A stretch of 64,000 bases of DNA, taken from the NCBI GenBank assembly GCA_958496175.1, contig OY292275.1:36161701-36225700 (forward strand). The letters are read 5' to 3'. Numbering within the stretch: the stretch's first letter is position 1; each line of letters begins with the position of its first letter. Source of the stretch: Sisyra terminalis (taxonomy: Eukaryota > Arthropoda > Insecta > Neuroptera > Sisyridae). This document shows positions 1-12,812 of this stretch, in pieces. The notes under the pieces are model-generated. The model did no database searches. It saw only the letters and a list, made by a program, of their open reading frames with translations, and was not told where the DNA came from. A program made the position numbers and the translations under genes.

Positions 1-1526
1 CAAACATACGCACTGACTAAAAAGTACGTAGAAGCCATTTTTGTAATTGATTATAGATTAGGTCCTAAACATTATTTCAACAAAAAAAATCCGCCATCGG
101 GAGGTGCTGTGTCCCCCTCCCCCCAAAATTGACTTTTCCAAAAAATGCATTTTTTTTTCATTATAACTTTTGAACCGTACAAAATACAAATAAAATAGTT
201 ACTATAAAAATGAAAGCAAGGAAACTTTCCTAAAAAAATTCATAAATGCCATAGTTTGGCCGGAAATTATAAAATATATGTTGTAAACAATATTAGAGTT
301 CCGTATTTCATTATGACATCACACTGTTATTTATCGGTCTGTCAGTGCCGGTCCTTTTTCTCAATGCTAAGAAGAGGTATAAAGTTGAAATTAGTACCAA
401 ACATTTAAGTCAGGGGTGGCCAACTCAAATCATATTGCGGACCACTTTAGAAATGCATCATAACTCTGCGGGTTGCATATAAAATTACATTTTCCGAATT
501 CTTCACATTATATTTAGATACACTGTAGACATTTTTAATATTATGGTTTTTAACTTTGATCAATATAAATTAAATATATTTTATAAAAAAGTGTTGAATC
601 TCGTGTGCCAGAAAAATGGTTAAGGTGGGTTATGCGGTCCGCAAGCCGTCGATTAACCACTCTTAATCTAAGATTATGATTTCTTGGATCTTAGGATTAA
701 TCAAAATTCTAAGTCAATTCATTTAAAAAAGATGTCCGTTTATGCTACGTAATCAACTTCGTCAACTACAAACTATACCCTATAGTACTGTTTTAAGCCA
801 GGGGTGCGGGAAAAGCTCCTAATAATATGTTATTATATTCTTGATAATAAATTTCACAAACAATGTATTTTTTTTAAGAAACACTACTGGTAAAAATATT
901 CTTCATTGGTTTTATTCTTTCTGTAGAGCTCGTAAGAAAATAATTCCTTCATAATATGTTCCTTTATAAAAGTTCTTACATTAACGAGGTTCAACTACTA
1001 TAAAATTTTCCAAGTTGAAAAAAGAAAACTATCAAAAAACTTAATCTAACATTTTTTTTAAATCCAAAAAAAATAATCATAAAATATGCCATTCAACGAA
1101 CCTTCATACCGCACTCTTATTGGAAAATTGAGCAAAGTCAAAATAAAATATTTTCTAGTAAAGACATTTTTTGGACAAAAACAATCATATTTTTACTAGA
1201 AAAAGATCCTAATGAAAAAAAATTGGCAATTGGAATATTTATTTGTTAAAAAATATATAAATCTTTGTTAACTTTTGAAAAGTATTAAAATTTCTACGTT
1301 TTCCCCAACAAAGACGAAATTTTATTTCACCACTGAGAGTGTTTTAATGGAAATATATTCTAACAACTTTTGAAAAAATTATTACTGATTAATTATTATT
1401 TCTGTCGTTTGATTTAATTTTCTTTATTCTTTTCACAAAACGTTTCAACAGCAATTAAAATAATTGTTTGTTTTAATAATTTGTTATTAAGGATATTGAT
1501 TGGATTCATTTTATAGGTTTTATGTT
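1..1526. other. Intergenic, AT-rich, one MITE
   Basis: No convincing coding exon is visible. The only structure I can support is a hAT-type MITE relic at about 411-665. The rest is AT-rich sequence without long open frames. Confidence 0.5.
411..665. mobile_element. hAT-type MITE relic
   Basis: The left end reads CAGGGGTGGCCAAC, the usual look of hAT termini, and the right end (about 640-665) is a degenerate inverted copy around ACCACTCTT. The 8 bases before it (ATTTAAGT, 403-410) and after it (ATCTAAGA, 666-673) match at 6 of 8 positions, which fits an old 8-bp target duplication. An internal 18-base string (612-629) recurs inverted at 7739-7756, so it belongs to a family present at least twice here. 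No transposase is encoded. Confidence 0.55.
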
Positions 1527-2900
1527 TCATTTTCTTCCAGGGTGAATTATTAATACGTCATTCTTGCAAATATGTAGTTGTTTAAAGTTTGTTTTGAAAT
1601 TTATGCATTTATGATTTTCGTCGTATAGATATTTCGTTAAATTTGAAGATATTCTTGAACTAGGTTTTTTGGATATATACTCCTTGTATCTATAATTTTC
1701 CACATGAACTACATTTAGTTTCATATATTCTGGTTTTATTTTTCTGTGTGATTTGGTTGTTTTTCCATGGCTTAAATTTTGGGGATATTGTAATTTGTTG
1801 AAATTGCGATATTTATATTTTTTTTTTTGGGAAGTTGTCAATTGAAACAAATTAATTTCACTATCCATTGAAAATTCTATTAACATGTAATTTTCTCGAA
1901 ATGAAAAATTTTAATCATCCCCATTCCCCAAGTACCTACCTTCTCAAAATATTCAAACGGTAATATTTGATTGAGTGAAATTGGTTACAAATAAAACTTT
2001 TTAGACATAGGAATAATAAATAATTAATTTAATTGATTAATTCTAATTCTAATCTAATTAATTGATTTTTTTTTAATTTTCTTAAATCTATTACTAACAA
2101 AAAACAAACGTAATACGCACTATTCACCATATTGAAAGAAGATTTTTTTTTGTCTTTAGAAACTTGAAATTTATTTCTGATCGCTAGATTTGTCATTGAT
2201 TGAATATCAAATTTAAAAACTATTTTTCTATGTAATACAAATTTCAAAATCAAAGGCTAAGCATCCGCTCACATAATATCCGACAATAAAATATTCATGT
2301 GTAGAATATTTAACGACAAAGTTGGACAAAGTATAGGTACACAATTTATTTTATTAATATTTTTGCAATAAACAAATACTAATTCAATAGAATTAGCTTC
2401 ATTGAAGATACTATTCCTAGTGGCAGAAAATAGTCCTGAATTTGTAAAATTTTAAAGATGCTTTAAAAATGGACAAAACTCCACAAACAATGCAACAATT
2501 GATACGTATAGTTGGATAGAAAAGATATGACAGTTATAAACTTTGTAAATTTAGAGTTATAAATAACTTACCCCGGTTGAAGTTTATTATAATTGGTGTA
2601 ACCAACATCGCTATCAACTACTGATAAAGCTTCAGACGCGGATGGTACCGGTAATGATACAGGCGGCAAAGTTGTAAAAGACGTCGTTATACGTCCAGTA
2701 ACACGTCGCGACGCTACATGCCTATGTTCTCGATTTACATGTTCAACCAAACTATTCACTGTTGAAATTGCTAAAGGTGACGTAGTCGTAGTATCGGTTA
2801 CCGAAGTACTACGAGAATGAAAATGATGGTGCCTATGTCCAAAACTTCCAGACAACAATGTAATTGTCAAAAGGAAAAATTGACAAAAAATTCCATTCAT
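1527..2900 (-). CDS. Candidate small secreted protein, two exons
   Basis: I do not recognise this gene. Exon 1 (2900-2572) starts with ATG and codes for a typical signal peptide of about 21 residues: a hydrophobic FFLLTITLL core followed by small residues. A His-rich patch (HRHHHFH) and a Ser/Thr-rich chain follow. It ends at a good donor (GTAAGT) in phase 2. The nearest compatible downstream piece is 1860-1527: an acceptor-like TAG at 1861-1863 restores the frame, and 110 codons run to a stop. That piece is basic, has two cysteines and ends in HPGRK. If joined, the product is about 220 residues and secreted. Exon 1 looks coding; exon 2 is an inference from phase and open length only, and further exons could lie left of the window. 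No function is proposed. Confidence 0.4.
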
Positions 2901-3029
2901 TTTGCTATGGTTAATGATTTACCCAATGTTATACTATAAGAGCATCATTATTAAAATTGATTTGATAAAACTTATGGCTAAATTACAGCGGTTTAGAGAG
3001 TCATCCCTCACATTAATCACCGGTAGAAT

Positions 3030-3140
3030 TAGTATCGATTATAGTCGCGAAGAAGTCGGCACTTCACACGTGAATGTCGTTCCGCGACTCGTGAAAGATT
3101 CATTTGAAGGATGCTGGAGTCGCTCGCGACTTCTCCATTG
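3030..3140. promoter_or_regulatory. CpG-rich putative promoter region
   Basis: About 130-240 bases upstream of the minus-strand ATG at 2900, this stretch is unusually rich in CpG for this AT-rich window (several TCGCGA-like words). It contains a palindromic E-box CACGTG at 3067-3072 and a short hairpin (AGTCG/CGACT) near 3118-3132. Position and composition suggest a promoter for the secreted-protein candidate; no TATA box on the minus strand is obvious. A plus-strand TATAAAA lies at about 3189 with no plus-strand gene attached. Confidence 0.35.
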
Positions 3141-3747
3141 CCCCCCATCGTACATGGTATTCTCCACTACTCAGCTCATTCTAAGTTGTATAAAAATATA
3201 AGATTATACTTAGTTCCAACCAAAAAGAAAAAGACTTCTTCTATCTCTTCACAATATCTATATATAGAAAGTTGCGTATGCGGCTTGTTTGCGAATTTGA
3301 TTTAGTTACTAATAATAATGGAAAACAACACTGAATCCGAACTATAAAGCAAAACAAGCAAGCTGAACAAAAGAAAAGAATTAACATTTAATTTATCTTT
3401 GGAATCGAGGAATGTAATTAGAGTGGTGAAATGTAATCTTATTTTAACCTTATTCGGATCTATTCATACACATTTAAGTCTTCTAACGATGTACAGTCAT
3501 TGCTTACAGAAAGCTTATAGAAAAAAATGAAAAAAAATTTTACCATAATAATAACTACAATACTATAATTAGAATTTAACTTAAAAGTAAAAAAATTAAG
3601 CTAAATAGAAATAGATATTCATATTTCGCGTATGTACACATTCATTGTTTATCCACTACTAACACTAACTAATGTGTTGCCGTTAAAGTCTACAGTTGAT
3701 ACAGTCAGTAGTCAATCATTAATATACAGCAAAACCTCGATATAACG

Positions 3748-3912
3748 CAAGGTTTATAAAATACACAGGTGGCCTCATGGTGGCTACGTGACGTATCCAA
3801 AAGAAATTCGTACATATCTTCAGACTGATTCAATTTCAAAATTCTTCATATGACGTCATTTTTTTTTTCTAATGGATCAACCTGTGTCAACCTGTGTAAT
3901 TTACAAACCTTG
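3748..3912. mobile_element. MITE nested in the pogo-like element
   Basis: The 165-bp insert has inverted ends: CAAGGTTTATAAAATACACA on the left and, read inverted, CAAGGTTTGTAAATTACACA on the right. It is flanked by GATATAACG (3739-3747) and CATATAACG (3913-3921), a 9-bp duplication with one mismatch. Removing the insert and one duplicate restores the usual pogo-type reading CGATATAACGAACCTC. A 9-bp duplication is compatible with Mutator-like or Merlin elements; the family is not identified. Confidence 0.65.
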
Positions 3913-4038
3913 CATATAACGAACCTCTGTTTAAGGGATAAAAAATCTGGTCAAAGGTAAACAAATTTCTAAGCAGTATTACTAAAAGCAAGCGCATCGA
4001 TACCAAACAGCAACGTTAATTTACAACGAATGTCCGAA

Positions 4039-4073
4039 GGGGAAAGGGGGGCTGCACCCCCCCCCTTTCCCCC
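4039..4073. repeat. G-run/C-run hairpin
   Basis: GGGGAAAGGGGGG (4039-4051) can pair perfectly with CCCCCCTTTCCCC further right, leaving a short loop around CTGCA. It lies inside the pogo-like element and is extreme for this AT-rich region. It may mark the end of another degraded insertion. Confidence 0.6.
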
Positions 4074-5221
4074 GAAATCTTATGTCACTTATAGACAATT
4101 TATAAAAGTTACTAATATCTAGTTTTATAATATAAAGACATTAAACTATAATAATAATATTAATAACAATTTTATGATAGGTACAAACATTTTGTACAGT
4201 ATTGTAAGCTATTTTTGTCGCAATAACAAAAAGTATGCAGCTATCCCTATCCCATACCCCCAAACGCTTGATTCTTCCTCAGCCCCCTCCCATTTTTTTC
4301 GTATATACGCCCCTGTATCCGAAGACATTGAAATAGAATTTTGTTTGTGTTTAATATTTTTTATTTATATCCAAACACAGCGTACATATTATTAAAAAAC
4401 TTTTTTTGATTTATTTCAAACCTATATTTGTATAACGAACTTTCGGATTTAACGGACACCGTTCCTCTAATTGGTTTGTTATATCGAAGTTTTGCTGTAC
4501 TTATATCCGAATCCAAAAATTTATATTACATCTTAATTAACTTCTTTATTCTTTTAACTTTTACTTCACTTATTCATTGCTCCCCAAATCTCAATCTCCC
4601 CTCAATCTCCATTCTATTTTTTTTCTATTTAATCGAGACCGTTTTTGATTTTACGGCTATTTATAGGTTTTAAATCGCGCATTTTTGCGATTCACGTAGT
4701 ACAGAGAAGCTTTTGGCATATTTGTAGTTCTTATATCATTTTCTCAGAGGTATTGTCTTTGATACACTGTTGTCTGAACCACTTGTACCAAACGTAGCTA
4801 ACATACAACACAGCTATGCCCATTAAACTATTTTCATACCTTTGGAGGTAGAATAGATTAGATTTTAGAAAATATTAATGAAACTTATATTGGATAAAAA
4901 ATATTCATTATTCACGGTCAAATCATTAAACACTATAAATTAAATTTGTTGTAATAAATAATTTCATTGGCTTGGTCTCAGTAGTAATTAGCAAATATCG
5001 GTACCTATATAACAGTTTTCATACTTTAACGTTAACAGATACAATTTTGTAGGAATTCGCATTAGCAATGTTATCTCCTAGGTGTTAATACTTTTTATAA
5101 TGTGGATAACTTTAAATCTCTGAAAATAATCACGGGGCGAGCCAATAATGAAAACAAAACCATCGACATCGTCTTTAGAACAAATAGATACTCTTTTATA
5201 TTATCCAACTATTGTGTATAG

Positions 5222-5729
5222 CAGTGGTTTCCTACCGTAGGCCCGCGGGGACCGTGGTACCCACTAATCATTTTACCATTCTTCCCACCATTGGATTACT
5301 GTAATAAAAATATTTAAGTTTTTTTAAGTATTATTAACAATGCACATGATCAAATAATAATTTCAAATGTTTTAAAAATGTTCTAAACTTTTACCAGCAT
5401 ACAATATAGGTACCTGTTAATTTTAAACATTACTTTAAAATTAAGTTTTTAATGTTTTATTAACATAATAATGCATTTAGCCTTTTGTTTTGTCTATTAC
5501 TTAAAATATTTGAATTTATGCTGAGTTTTGAAGTATTTTTATATAATAGAAAAAGAAAATGAGAACTGATGTTTTATTTCTATTATTTCTAATTATAAAG
5601 TTCAAAAATATTTGACTTCACACTAAAGGGAAAGGGGTCTCAAAAATATGATCATCTGTTATAAGGAAGGGTTTAAAAATCGTAAATTTGGGTCACGTAA
5701 TGGTCCCAAAGACCGATGGTTTAAGACTG
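5222..5729. mobile_element. Possible hAT-type MITE, degraded
   Basis: The left terminus CAGTGGTTTCCTACCG and the inverted right terminus CAGTCTTAAACCATCGG resemble hAT ends of the CAGTGGTTC type. GGGGACCG near the left and GGTCCC near the right extend the loose inverted similarity. The flanking 8-mers do not match, so the borders or the assignment may be wrong. Confidence 0.35.
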
Positions 5730-7707
5730 ATAGTTTTTATCGGTTGCAATAGATCTATTAATTTTTCATATTTTCATCTACGAATGAGTGATGTTTAAAG
5801 CTTTTGATTATGCTTTTCTAAAACAGTATTGCTAGACTAAATATTCTGTAAAATGCATAAATAGTGGAATCCTGAATAATTCAAAGTTGATTAGATCGTT
5901 TAAACAACTCGAAATTTCAAAACTGCAAACTAAAGAAAATGAAACAATTGGAAAAGTTCATGATTCACAATATCTTTTTTTTTAAATTGATCTAGTATCA
6001 CTGCCTATTTTGCCTTCTTGATATCTTGCCGTTCAATCAACATTCACCTGATGAAGTCGGAAATTATCTGACAAAGCATAACTATTTTAAAAATTATTTG
6101 GTTCAGCTACAAAATTTATTCCTACTAAAATTTCCTTCATTAAATGTAAAGAAATACCAACTAACTTCAAATTTCAAGTAAATTAAGGTTTGGACAAAGG
6201 TTCTAATATATTTTTAAGTTTCATTTGAATATTTAATTAAATTTATATGTAATCATAAAATTGAAAGATGGTTGAAAATTGAACTATTTTTTGAGCCTTT
6301 TTTTTAAATAATATGACAATTTTGTTCTTATAAAATATATTTTTATTCAAATTAAAAGTATGATGATTCTATATGGCATGATTCTATATTCTATATGGCA
6401 AAGTTGTCATTAAAAATAAGTGCAATATAATAACGATAAATGATTACAATTTAAAACAGCACAAATAGTTTCAATGTTTTTATTAAGACAAGTTATTAAT
6501 TTTTTCTTATGTCACACAATGTATCATTTAAACTTATGAGAATATAGCAAGGCGCCACTAATATCATAATATTTAAATCATTATAATACTACAAAAGTAA
6601 ATGTATTCAATTTATGAATGAAAATATGATTCACTAAAGTGAACTTTAATTGGTATTGTAAAATGGCTTTTGAACCCAAATATAATAATTAGTGGAAAAA
6701 AATTTGATTTGAAATACAAAAAAGTTGATAACACAAATATTATATTTTTGCGTCACTGTTTAATTTCAAAGTATAGCGACAGAACTCGTTAATTTTATGG
6801 TCTCATAAATGGCAACTTTGTTATTATTACTTATTTCAAAAAGAGTATAACAAGAATATAAAATGAAATACGAAGATCTTTAATTATAAGTTTATCTTCA
6901 TTATTCAAGTCTTTGCACTCATAAATTGATCTAACACCTTATATATAGATTTAACTACTACCTTTAAGACTTATAAAAGTGGACGTTGATTGTAGCTGGA
7001 AAATAATTTATGGTACCATTTTAGCTAGAAAAATTAATAACTACATTTAATTGGTTATATAGTTCATTAAAAGTAATTAATTACTTTGACTGATCTATAT
7101 TTATAAGTAAAATAACAAAATCACAATTAAATATTTCTTTCTTTTTATATATTTCACCCCATACCACAATCAATTCATAAAATCAAGATTATGCATTTTC
7201 TTTAAATTGACAATATAAAATACAATGAAATTTAACACAAAATAAAATTAAAACATAATTGTTTGTACATTAAACCGAAAGGTGCAATTTTGTTTACAAT
7301 TTGGTAATATGGAACACCTTTTGCTTTGATGTACAAAAATTTAATTTTTATCCTTTTAGTGCGTATTATCAATACAAGCGAGGTTTTTAATTTTTATTTT
7401 TTTTAAATATTTTTATTTTCTCCTTTTTAGTCTTTCTAAATATTTTAAATATCATTTTATGCATGTTTGCCTTAATAGTAGGCAACATGAAATTTTCCCT
7501 AAATAAAGTCATATACTTAATTATAGTAGAAATGCTTAGTGGTTATTAAATTTTACGACGCCGTCGAGAGTAAGCAGCTGATTTAGTAACGTATAATTTT
7601 GGGAAATAGGTGAAAAACGAGATTATATTCCGTATCTTACAAATCAACAATAAAGTGACCTAATAAAGATGTTTTTTTATTCAAATGTTTTATAGTTCAG
7701 ATCAAAC

Positions 7708-7760
7708 CATGGGTGGCCAACCCGCGAGCTGCAAGAAGCCCACCTTAACCATTTTTATTT
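7708..7760. mobile_element. hAT-type MITE terminus fragment
   Basis: CATGGGTGGCCAACCCGCGA resembles the left end of the relic at 411. The 18 bases at 7739-7756 are the exact reverse complement of 612-629 in that relic. The opposite end was not found; a TTTA-rich low-complexity run follows (7753-7800). Confidence 0.5.
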
Positions 7761-9904
7761 ATTTATTTAATTTTATTTTATTTATTTTATTTATTTATCA
7801 TCTTATATTCTAAGAAAATATTTCTATTTGTTAGTAGGTTTTGTTTCTCTTAAATAGCTATATTTTATCTTATTATCTTGCTTAGGCAATTAGACTATAC
7901 CAATACTCATAAAATTAAACATATTACGACAACTATAGAACTACTGGTATGACCCTATAGTAGAAAGTTTGACAAAGAATTGCGAAAAGTATTCGAATTT
8001 GAAAAAGCATCGATTATTTAAGCAATATATCGATAAACATCGATGCAGTGTTTCGATGTTTTACATCAACGTATTTTTCAAGTGGACATCCCTAATTAAG
8101 ATGTCACTTAAGTTTATTTATTTTTTTTTTCATTTGAAATGAATACACAATATTTAGTGCTGAAGATATTATTTATTTTAGCCTATAAAAATCCTGTTCC
8201 TCTTTACCTTCTTCCATTTGTCAGAAAACCTCATTGTGTCTTCTTTCCTAAATAGTTGTATTTTGAACAAGAAATCCTGGAAGTGCGTTTTACGCGATTT
8301 TTGCAATTTAATTACGATGTCTTACTGTTCAACAGTGAAATAAAATTGCACCCCCAGAATTATTTCTTGTCAAAAACATAATAATTATGGAAATAAGGCA
8401 TAATGAGGCTTCCAGATAGATGGAAGAATGCATTAGAGCAAAAAGGTTCTTAAATTTAACAAAATAATTAATATCTCAACAGTTAATATTGTGTAATCAT
8501 TTCATGTCAGAAGTAAACTTATGGAACACTCTTATAAAATCTAAAAAAAAATCTTTAACATTTTTAATGTATTTTTTGCTTCGAAAATGGTAGAGTATTT
8601 AATAAAGTGCTTTTTTGGAAAAAAGTGGTTCAAAATAGGACATGGATCATACAAAACCTAGTAGACTGCACTGAAAATATATTCTTTTACAAATAAAAAT
8701 ATTTTTGAATAATATGTTTGATTTATTCATGTTCCATTAGTTCAAAGCTGCATTAGTTAAGTTAGATATTTCTTATAATTATAACCTGTGTTATGACTAC
8801 GATGATTCAATAACAAATCACGTATAGGTATTATATTTCACCTCTAACTTATAAATATATATTTATGTATAATAAACTAAATTCATTTGAGTGTAAAAGA
8901 CAGAATATGATTTGATTTTTAGATTTGCTTATTGTAAATATTATGCATACTTTTTAAATTAGTTTCAACATTTCCTTGGAACTGATTTACGTGGCATTCA
9001 TTATAAAATCGTGACTCAATAAGAAATTGTTCGTAATCCTGCAATTTATTATTGATTTCTAAATGATATTAAATTCCCAAGTTAACCAATCATGAAAGCA
9101 CTAAATTACGTTTCTTGTCAATAATATGTGTAGCTTTTTAAAAATATCACTATGCAAAAATGTACGTGTAAATTTTTCTGGAAAGTTAAAACCTTTGTTT
9201 GAAGGAAAAAGCAATAAGAATTCGTGACCTATTAGCAAAACTTGGAAAATATATATTTTTATAAAACAAAGAAGAAAACATGAATCGATTGTGCTTATAT
9301 TATACCTATTCATTTACTTATATGAATTTTATTATTACAGTAAAATATATTGATTGTTTGTATAACATTTATTAAGGCCACCATATCATATAAATTATTT
9401 AACCAATAGCGCAGATATAAAGAATTAAAAATATTTTAAACTTAAAAACTAGAGAAATTTTATTAAAAATTTTCAATTCTGAAAAACCATTATCATTTCC
9501 TAACGAAATCCAATGTTAAACTTTTCTTTTTTTTCATCAAAACTATTGGAATTGTATTTCGGTGGTAATATTACACTTTAAAAAGAAAGACATAGAAAAG
9601 GAAATTTGGACTAAGAGAAAAAGAGCCTTATCTTTACGTTGCTGAATGTAAGCGATTTCTCTTTGGATATCTATTATACATAGAAAAGGATCAATGGTGC
9701 AAAGTAGATTAATAATAAAAAGATAAGGTATCAGGAAAAAAACAGCAAAGCAAAATATTTTAAATCATTAAATTGATAAAAATTGATAAGCAATCGTAAT
9801 AAAATTAAAACCATTTTTTTAACTTTTGATAATTGTTTTTATTATTATTTACCGTAGCTTTATAACTTATAAAGTCTTCAGCGACTCTTGGGCTAACATA
9901 AATT

Positions 9905-9985
9905 CGTAAATTTTCGAATCAAGATTCGAACCCAACACCTACCAGTTTTGGAGTGGCCATCTTGACTACTCGGCCACTAGTATGC
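9905..9985 (-). mobile_element. tRNA-derived SINE, copy B
   Basis: Read on the minus strand it carries a Pol III A box TGGCCGAGTAG (9976-9966) and a B box GGGTTCGAATC (9933-9923) at tRNA-like spacing. The head resembles Ser/Leu tRNA D-arm sequence, but no complete cloverleaf can be folded, so it is not a functional tRNA. The following body (to about 9870) contains AGAGTCGCTGAAGAC, a tail block shared with the copies at 23478 and 41323. Confidence 0.65.
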
Positions 9986-11154
9986 TTTTTGATATTTTTT
10001 TTCTTTAAAACTGTCATAATTATAAAAATAATAATAATATTCAAACAAAAAAAAATAGTGTTAAAATCATTTATTAGTTTGTTGCAAAGTACACAACATA
10101 GCCTACAGAGAACTTATTAAAAAGTATTAATTATTCACTGTATTGTTACACGAAAATTACGTAAAATATGAAAACTTTAAAACAACAACTTACAACTGTA
10201 TCAATGTCAGTAAACATATAGTTTATTGCTAGTATAATCATAACGTGATTACTCCTTCCCTTATTTACAGAATTTTCAGCATGAAAAATCACAAAACATA
10301 ATTTTTCAAACAATCAAATAAGTATGTAAAAATTATTTTTGAATTAGTTTTACTATAAATAGTAAACATCACATAACAAGAAAGTTTCAGAAATGTTCTT
10401 TTATTGTTTCACTATCCCAGCTTTGTCTAAATTTAAGTCGTTTACAAAGATATTAATTAATTAAAAATTACGTTCAGTGCCGTGAAAAATTCAAAATTTT
10501 ATCAAATATTATTCAAAGGCAATTGAAAATAATTATTTTAAACAATTTTTTTTTTGTAAAATTGTACTCCCATTAAATTTAGGTCAATGTTTTTCCATTT
10601 AAATATTAAAAGATTCAATGTCGTTATGTGGCTGGGAACCTATATCACCCCCTTATAATTCAATAATTAAAATTGTACGAAAGTTTATTTTTGTTGTGAA
10701 AGACTGTATTTAATTTGTATAAATATTATTTGACAAAATAATTATATAATATTTGGTGAAAGAAACAAGAACATAATTATACGAGAATTACAAATTATTA
10801 TATGGGCTAGTAAAGATTTGCACAGCGCTAAGCCCTCTAGTATCAAGCTTTTGAATTAAATTACTTCTGCTTAAATCTATCCCTATTAATGTACGTATCG
10901 TACACATGAAACAGGGAACGTTAGAGAAGTTAGAGAACTACACGGGATATTTCGGGAACAAAACAAACTAGTTCTGTATCAACTTCAGAGCTTTGAGTTA
11001 CCAATTGTCTTCGATTTGTGTCAAACACTAACAACAATTTTCTACCTAAACAATTTTTATGCAAAAAAACTCGCTTACGAAGCAATGCTATATTGTTGAA
11101 AAAATATTTTTTATCAAATAATTTATTCCCTAAAAAGTCTAATTCCTTTATATA

Positions 11155-12766
11155 ATGATTCCACCGTTGGCTTTAGGACACATCGAAGAAAATCCAAGCA
11201 TGGTTGGTTGGGTAAGAATTACAAAAGTAATGAAAACAAAGGAAAAACTCACAATGCTTTATTTCTTCAGAAAAACACATTTAATATGCGACAAGTAACG
11301 TTGCTCAATTTGGCCACGAGTCAATTGAGCTTACGTACTAATGGGAGATCGCAAGTAGCGTTTAATCGGATGAGAAGTGGCTGTGTTTCGAATACAGCAA
11401 AATCCCTTGATATTTTACGAAGAAACCTTCAAAACGCAATTAATCGAGACATCGAACTTGTTATTAAAAAGTACCTTGATGTATGACAGATTTTCGCAAA
11501 CACATATTTTCTTTACTGAGAAATAATAACATACGCATGCTTATTTTTCAGAAATTTTTTCAACCTGCCATTGAAAATATACGATCGAATCTTGGACGAG
11601 AAAGTGTGAATGAAGATCATGTCAAAGAAGTATGTAGACAAATGTTGGAGGATGCTAAACAAATCTATGCGTTCAACTCACAAAGTAGGGATAGTTCACC
11701 GTACGAATGTAGTGATTCAGAAACAGGGAGCTTCGGTTTACCAGCTTCAAGGGTAATAATTCCATAAGATTTTTTTTAGTATAACATATATAAAAGTTTG
11801 TAGTTATAAGCATTGAGTTAAAAGAGTTACAAGAGTTTATACAATTTTAACGAATAATTTTAGAGTCCTGCTTTTCGAAAGCGAAAAGAATCTGATACGG
11901 ACTCAGAAACGAGTCAATCAGCCCAACAAAAAAGAAGTAAATTTCGAAATGTGAACACATATGGAGGAAATGGAAATCATTTATCACCAAATAGATTTTT
12001 ATTAAAATATGAAGGCCCGAAATGGAATCCTGATCGAATTACAAACCATACTCTATTTATAATGGGTGCTCGGGCGAATAAAGTACTAGGATACGGACAA
12101 ACTCGAGGGCGGTTATACGTACGCCATCCGGATCTAATGCGGTACTCAGGTGATCAAGAAGACAAGGACTGGCTGTCTCGAAATAATTTGATGCCCGCAA
12201 ATGGAGGGAAAGCATATATTATGGTTCTTGAAGATGTTCAAGAACTAGCAAAACTAGATGAGTACAAAAATAGTCCAAATTTATTGCTCAACGAACTGAA
12301 GGGATTTGAAGCGCCCTTATTTATGGTAAGCAAAATAAAGGGGTTTATGGAATTAATGAGGACAGAAAATAAAAATGCAAATCAATTAAATAACTTTGAT
12401 CTTTACGACTTACAAACATCCTCCATGACTCCTCCAAGCATCGCTCTAGATTCCGGCCCTTCAACACCATCTGATACACTACAGATGCTTGAATGTGCTA
12501 CAAAACAAACAGACTTGAGTATGTATATTAACACACCTGAAATAAGTCCAAGTTCTAATTCATTCTTATCAAGTCAATTACGGCAAAGTCCAATCAATCA
12601 TGTATTAAATACCCAAAATAATATATCTTACAACTCAACAGATACTCTAATTAATATTTCACAATCAAATCAACGTAACTCTACTTCAATTTCTAACTCG
12701 ACTCTATCTGCATTTTTAACTGGACACTTATCCAGTGACAATTCTCAAGATGATTCACAGTTTTAA
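11155..12766 (+). CDS. DNTTIP1: DNTTIP1 (TdIF1), histone deacetylase complex subunit
   Basis: Deoxynucleotidyltransferase terminal-interacting protein 1. In vertebrates it is a dimeric, DNA-binding scaffold of the mitotic deacetylase complex (MiDAC) with HDAC1/2. Exons: 11155-11211, 11271-11480, 11552-11752, 11864-12766; every junction is phase 0, giving about 456 residues against 329 in human. Residues 20-135 match the N-terminal dimerisation region (ending KYLD|KFFQPAIENIRSN). Residues 206-320 match the C-terminal SKI/SNO/DAC-like DNA-binding domain (EGPKWNPDRI, GARANKVLGYGQTRGR). A KRK-type basic patch near residue 160 could be a nuclear signal. The last 135 residues are Ser/Asn/Thr-rich and account for the extra length. 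The three introns are only 59-111 nt. The first 19 residues rest on a good ATG and donor but are less conserved. Confidence 0.9.
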
Positions 12767-12806
12767 CTTTTTTACGTATTTGCTGTGTTTGTTTAGACTA
12801 TCATTA

Positions 12807-12812
12807 AATAAA
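12807..12812 (+). terminator. Polyadenylation signal, DNTTIP1
   Basis: AATAAA lies 41 bases after the DNTTIP1 stop codon, the right distance for the cleavage signal of a short 3' UTR. Confidence 0.55.

Larger units (their letters stand above)
3727..4497. mobile_element. pogo/Tigger-like element with nested insertion
   Basis: The left end CAGCAAAACCTCGATATAAC and the right end, read inverted, CAGCAAAACTTCGATATAAC differ by one base and are flanked by TA on both sides (3725-3726, 4498-4499). This is the TA target duplication and terminus style of pogo/Tigger elements of the Tc1/mariner superfamily. No transposase frame remains in the 771 bp. A separate element is inserted at 3748-3912. The interior also holds a long G-run/C-run hairpin (4039-4073). 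Confidence 0.75.
4500..11154. other. Long gene-poor region
   Basis: About 6.6 kb without a supportable gene. Open frames are short and AT-biased. It holds three transposon relics that I can name (5222-5729, 7708-7760, 9920-9985). A further set of ATCGATG words at about 8010-8090 ends in GGACATCCCTA and may be a hAT-type terminus. Confidence 0.5.

Noticed and set aside
9901..9990. tRNA gene
   Set aside because: A and B boxes are present, but no acceptor stem or anticodon arm can be folded, and related copies occur at 23478 and 41323, so it is a SINE.
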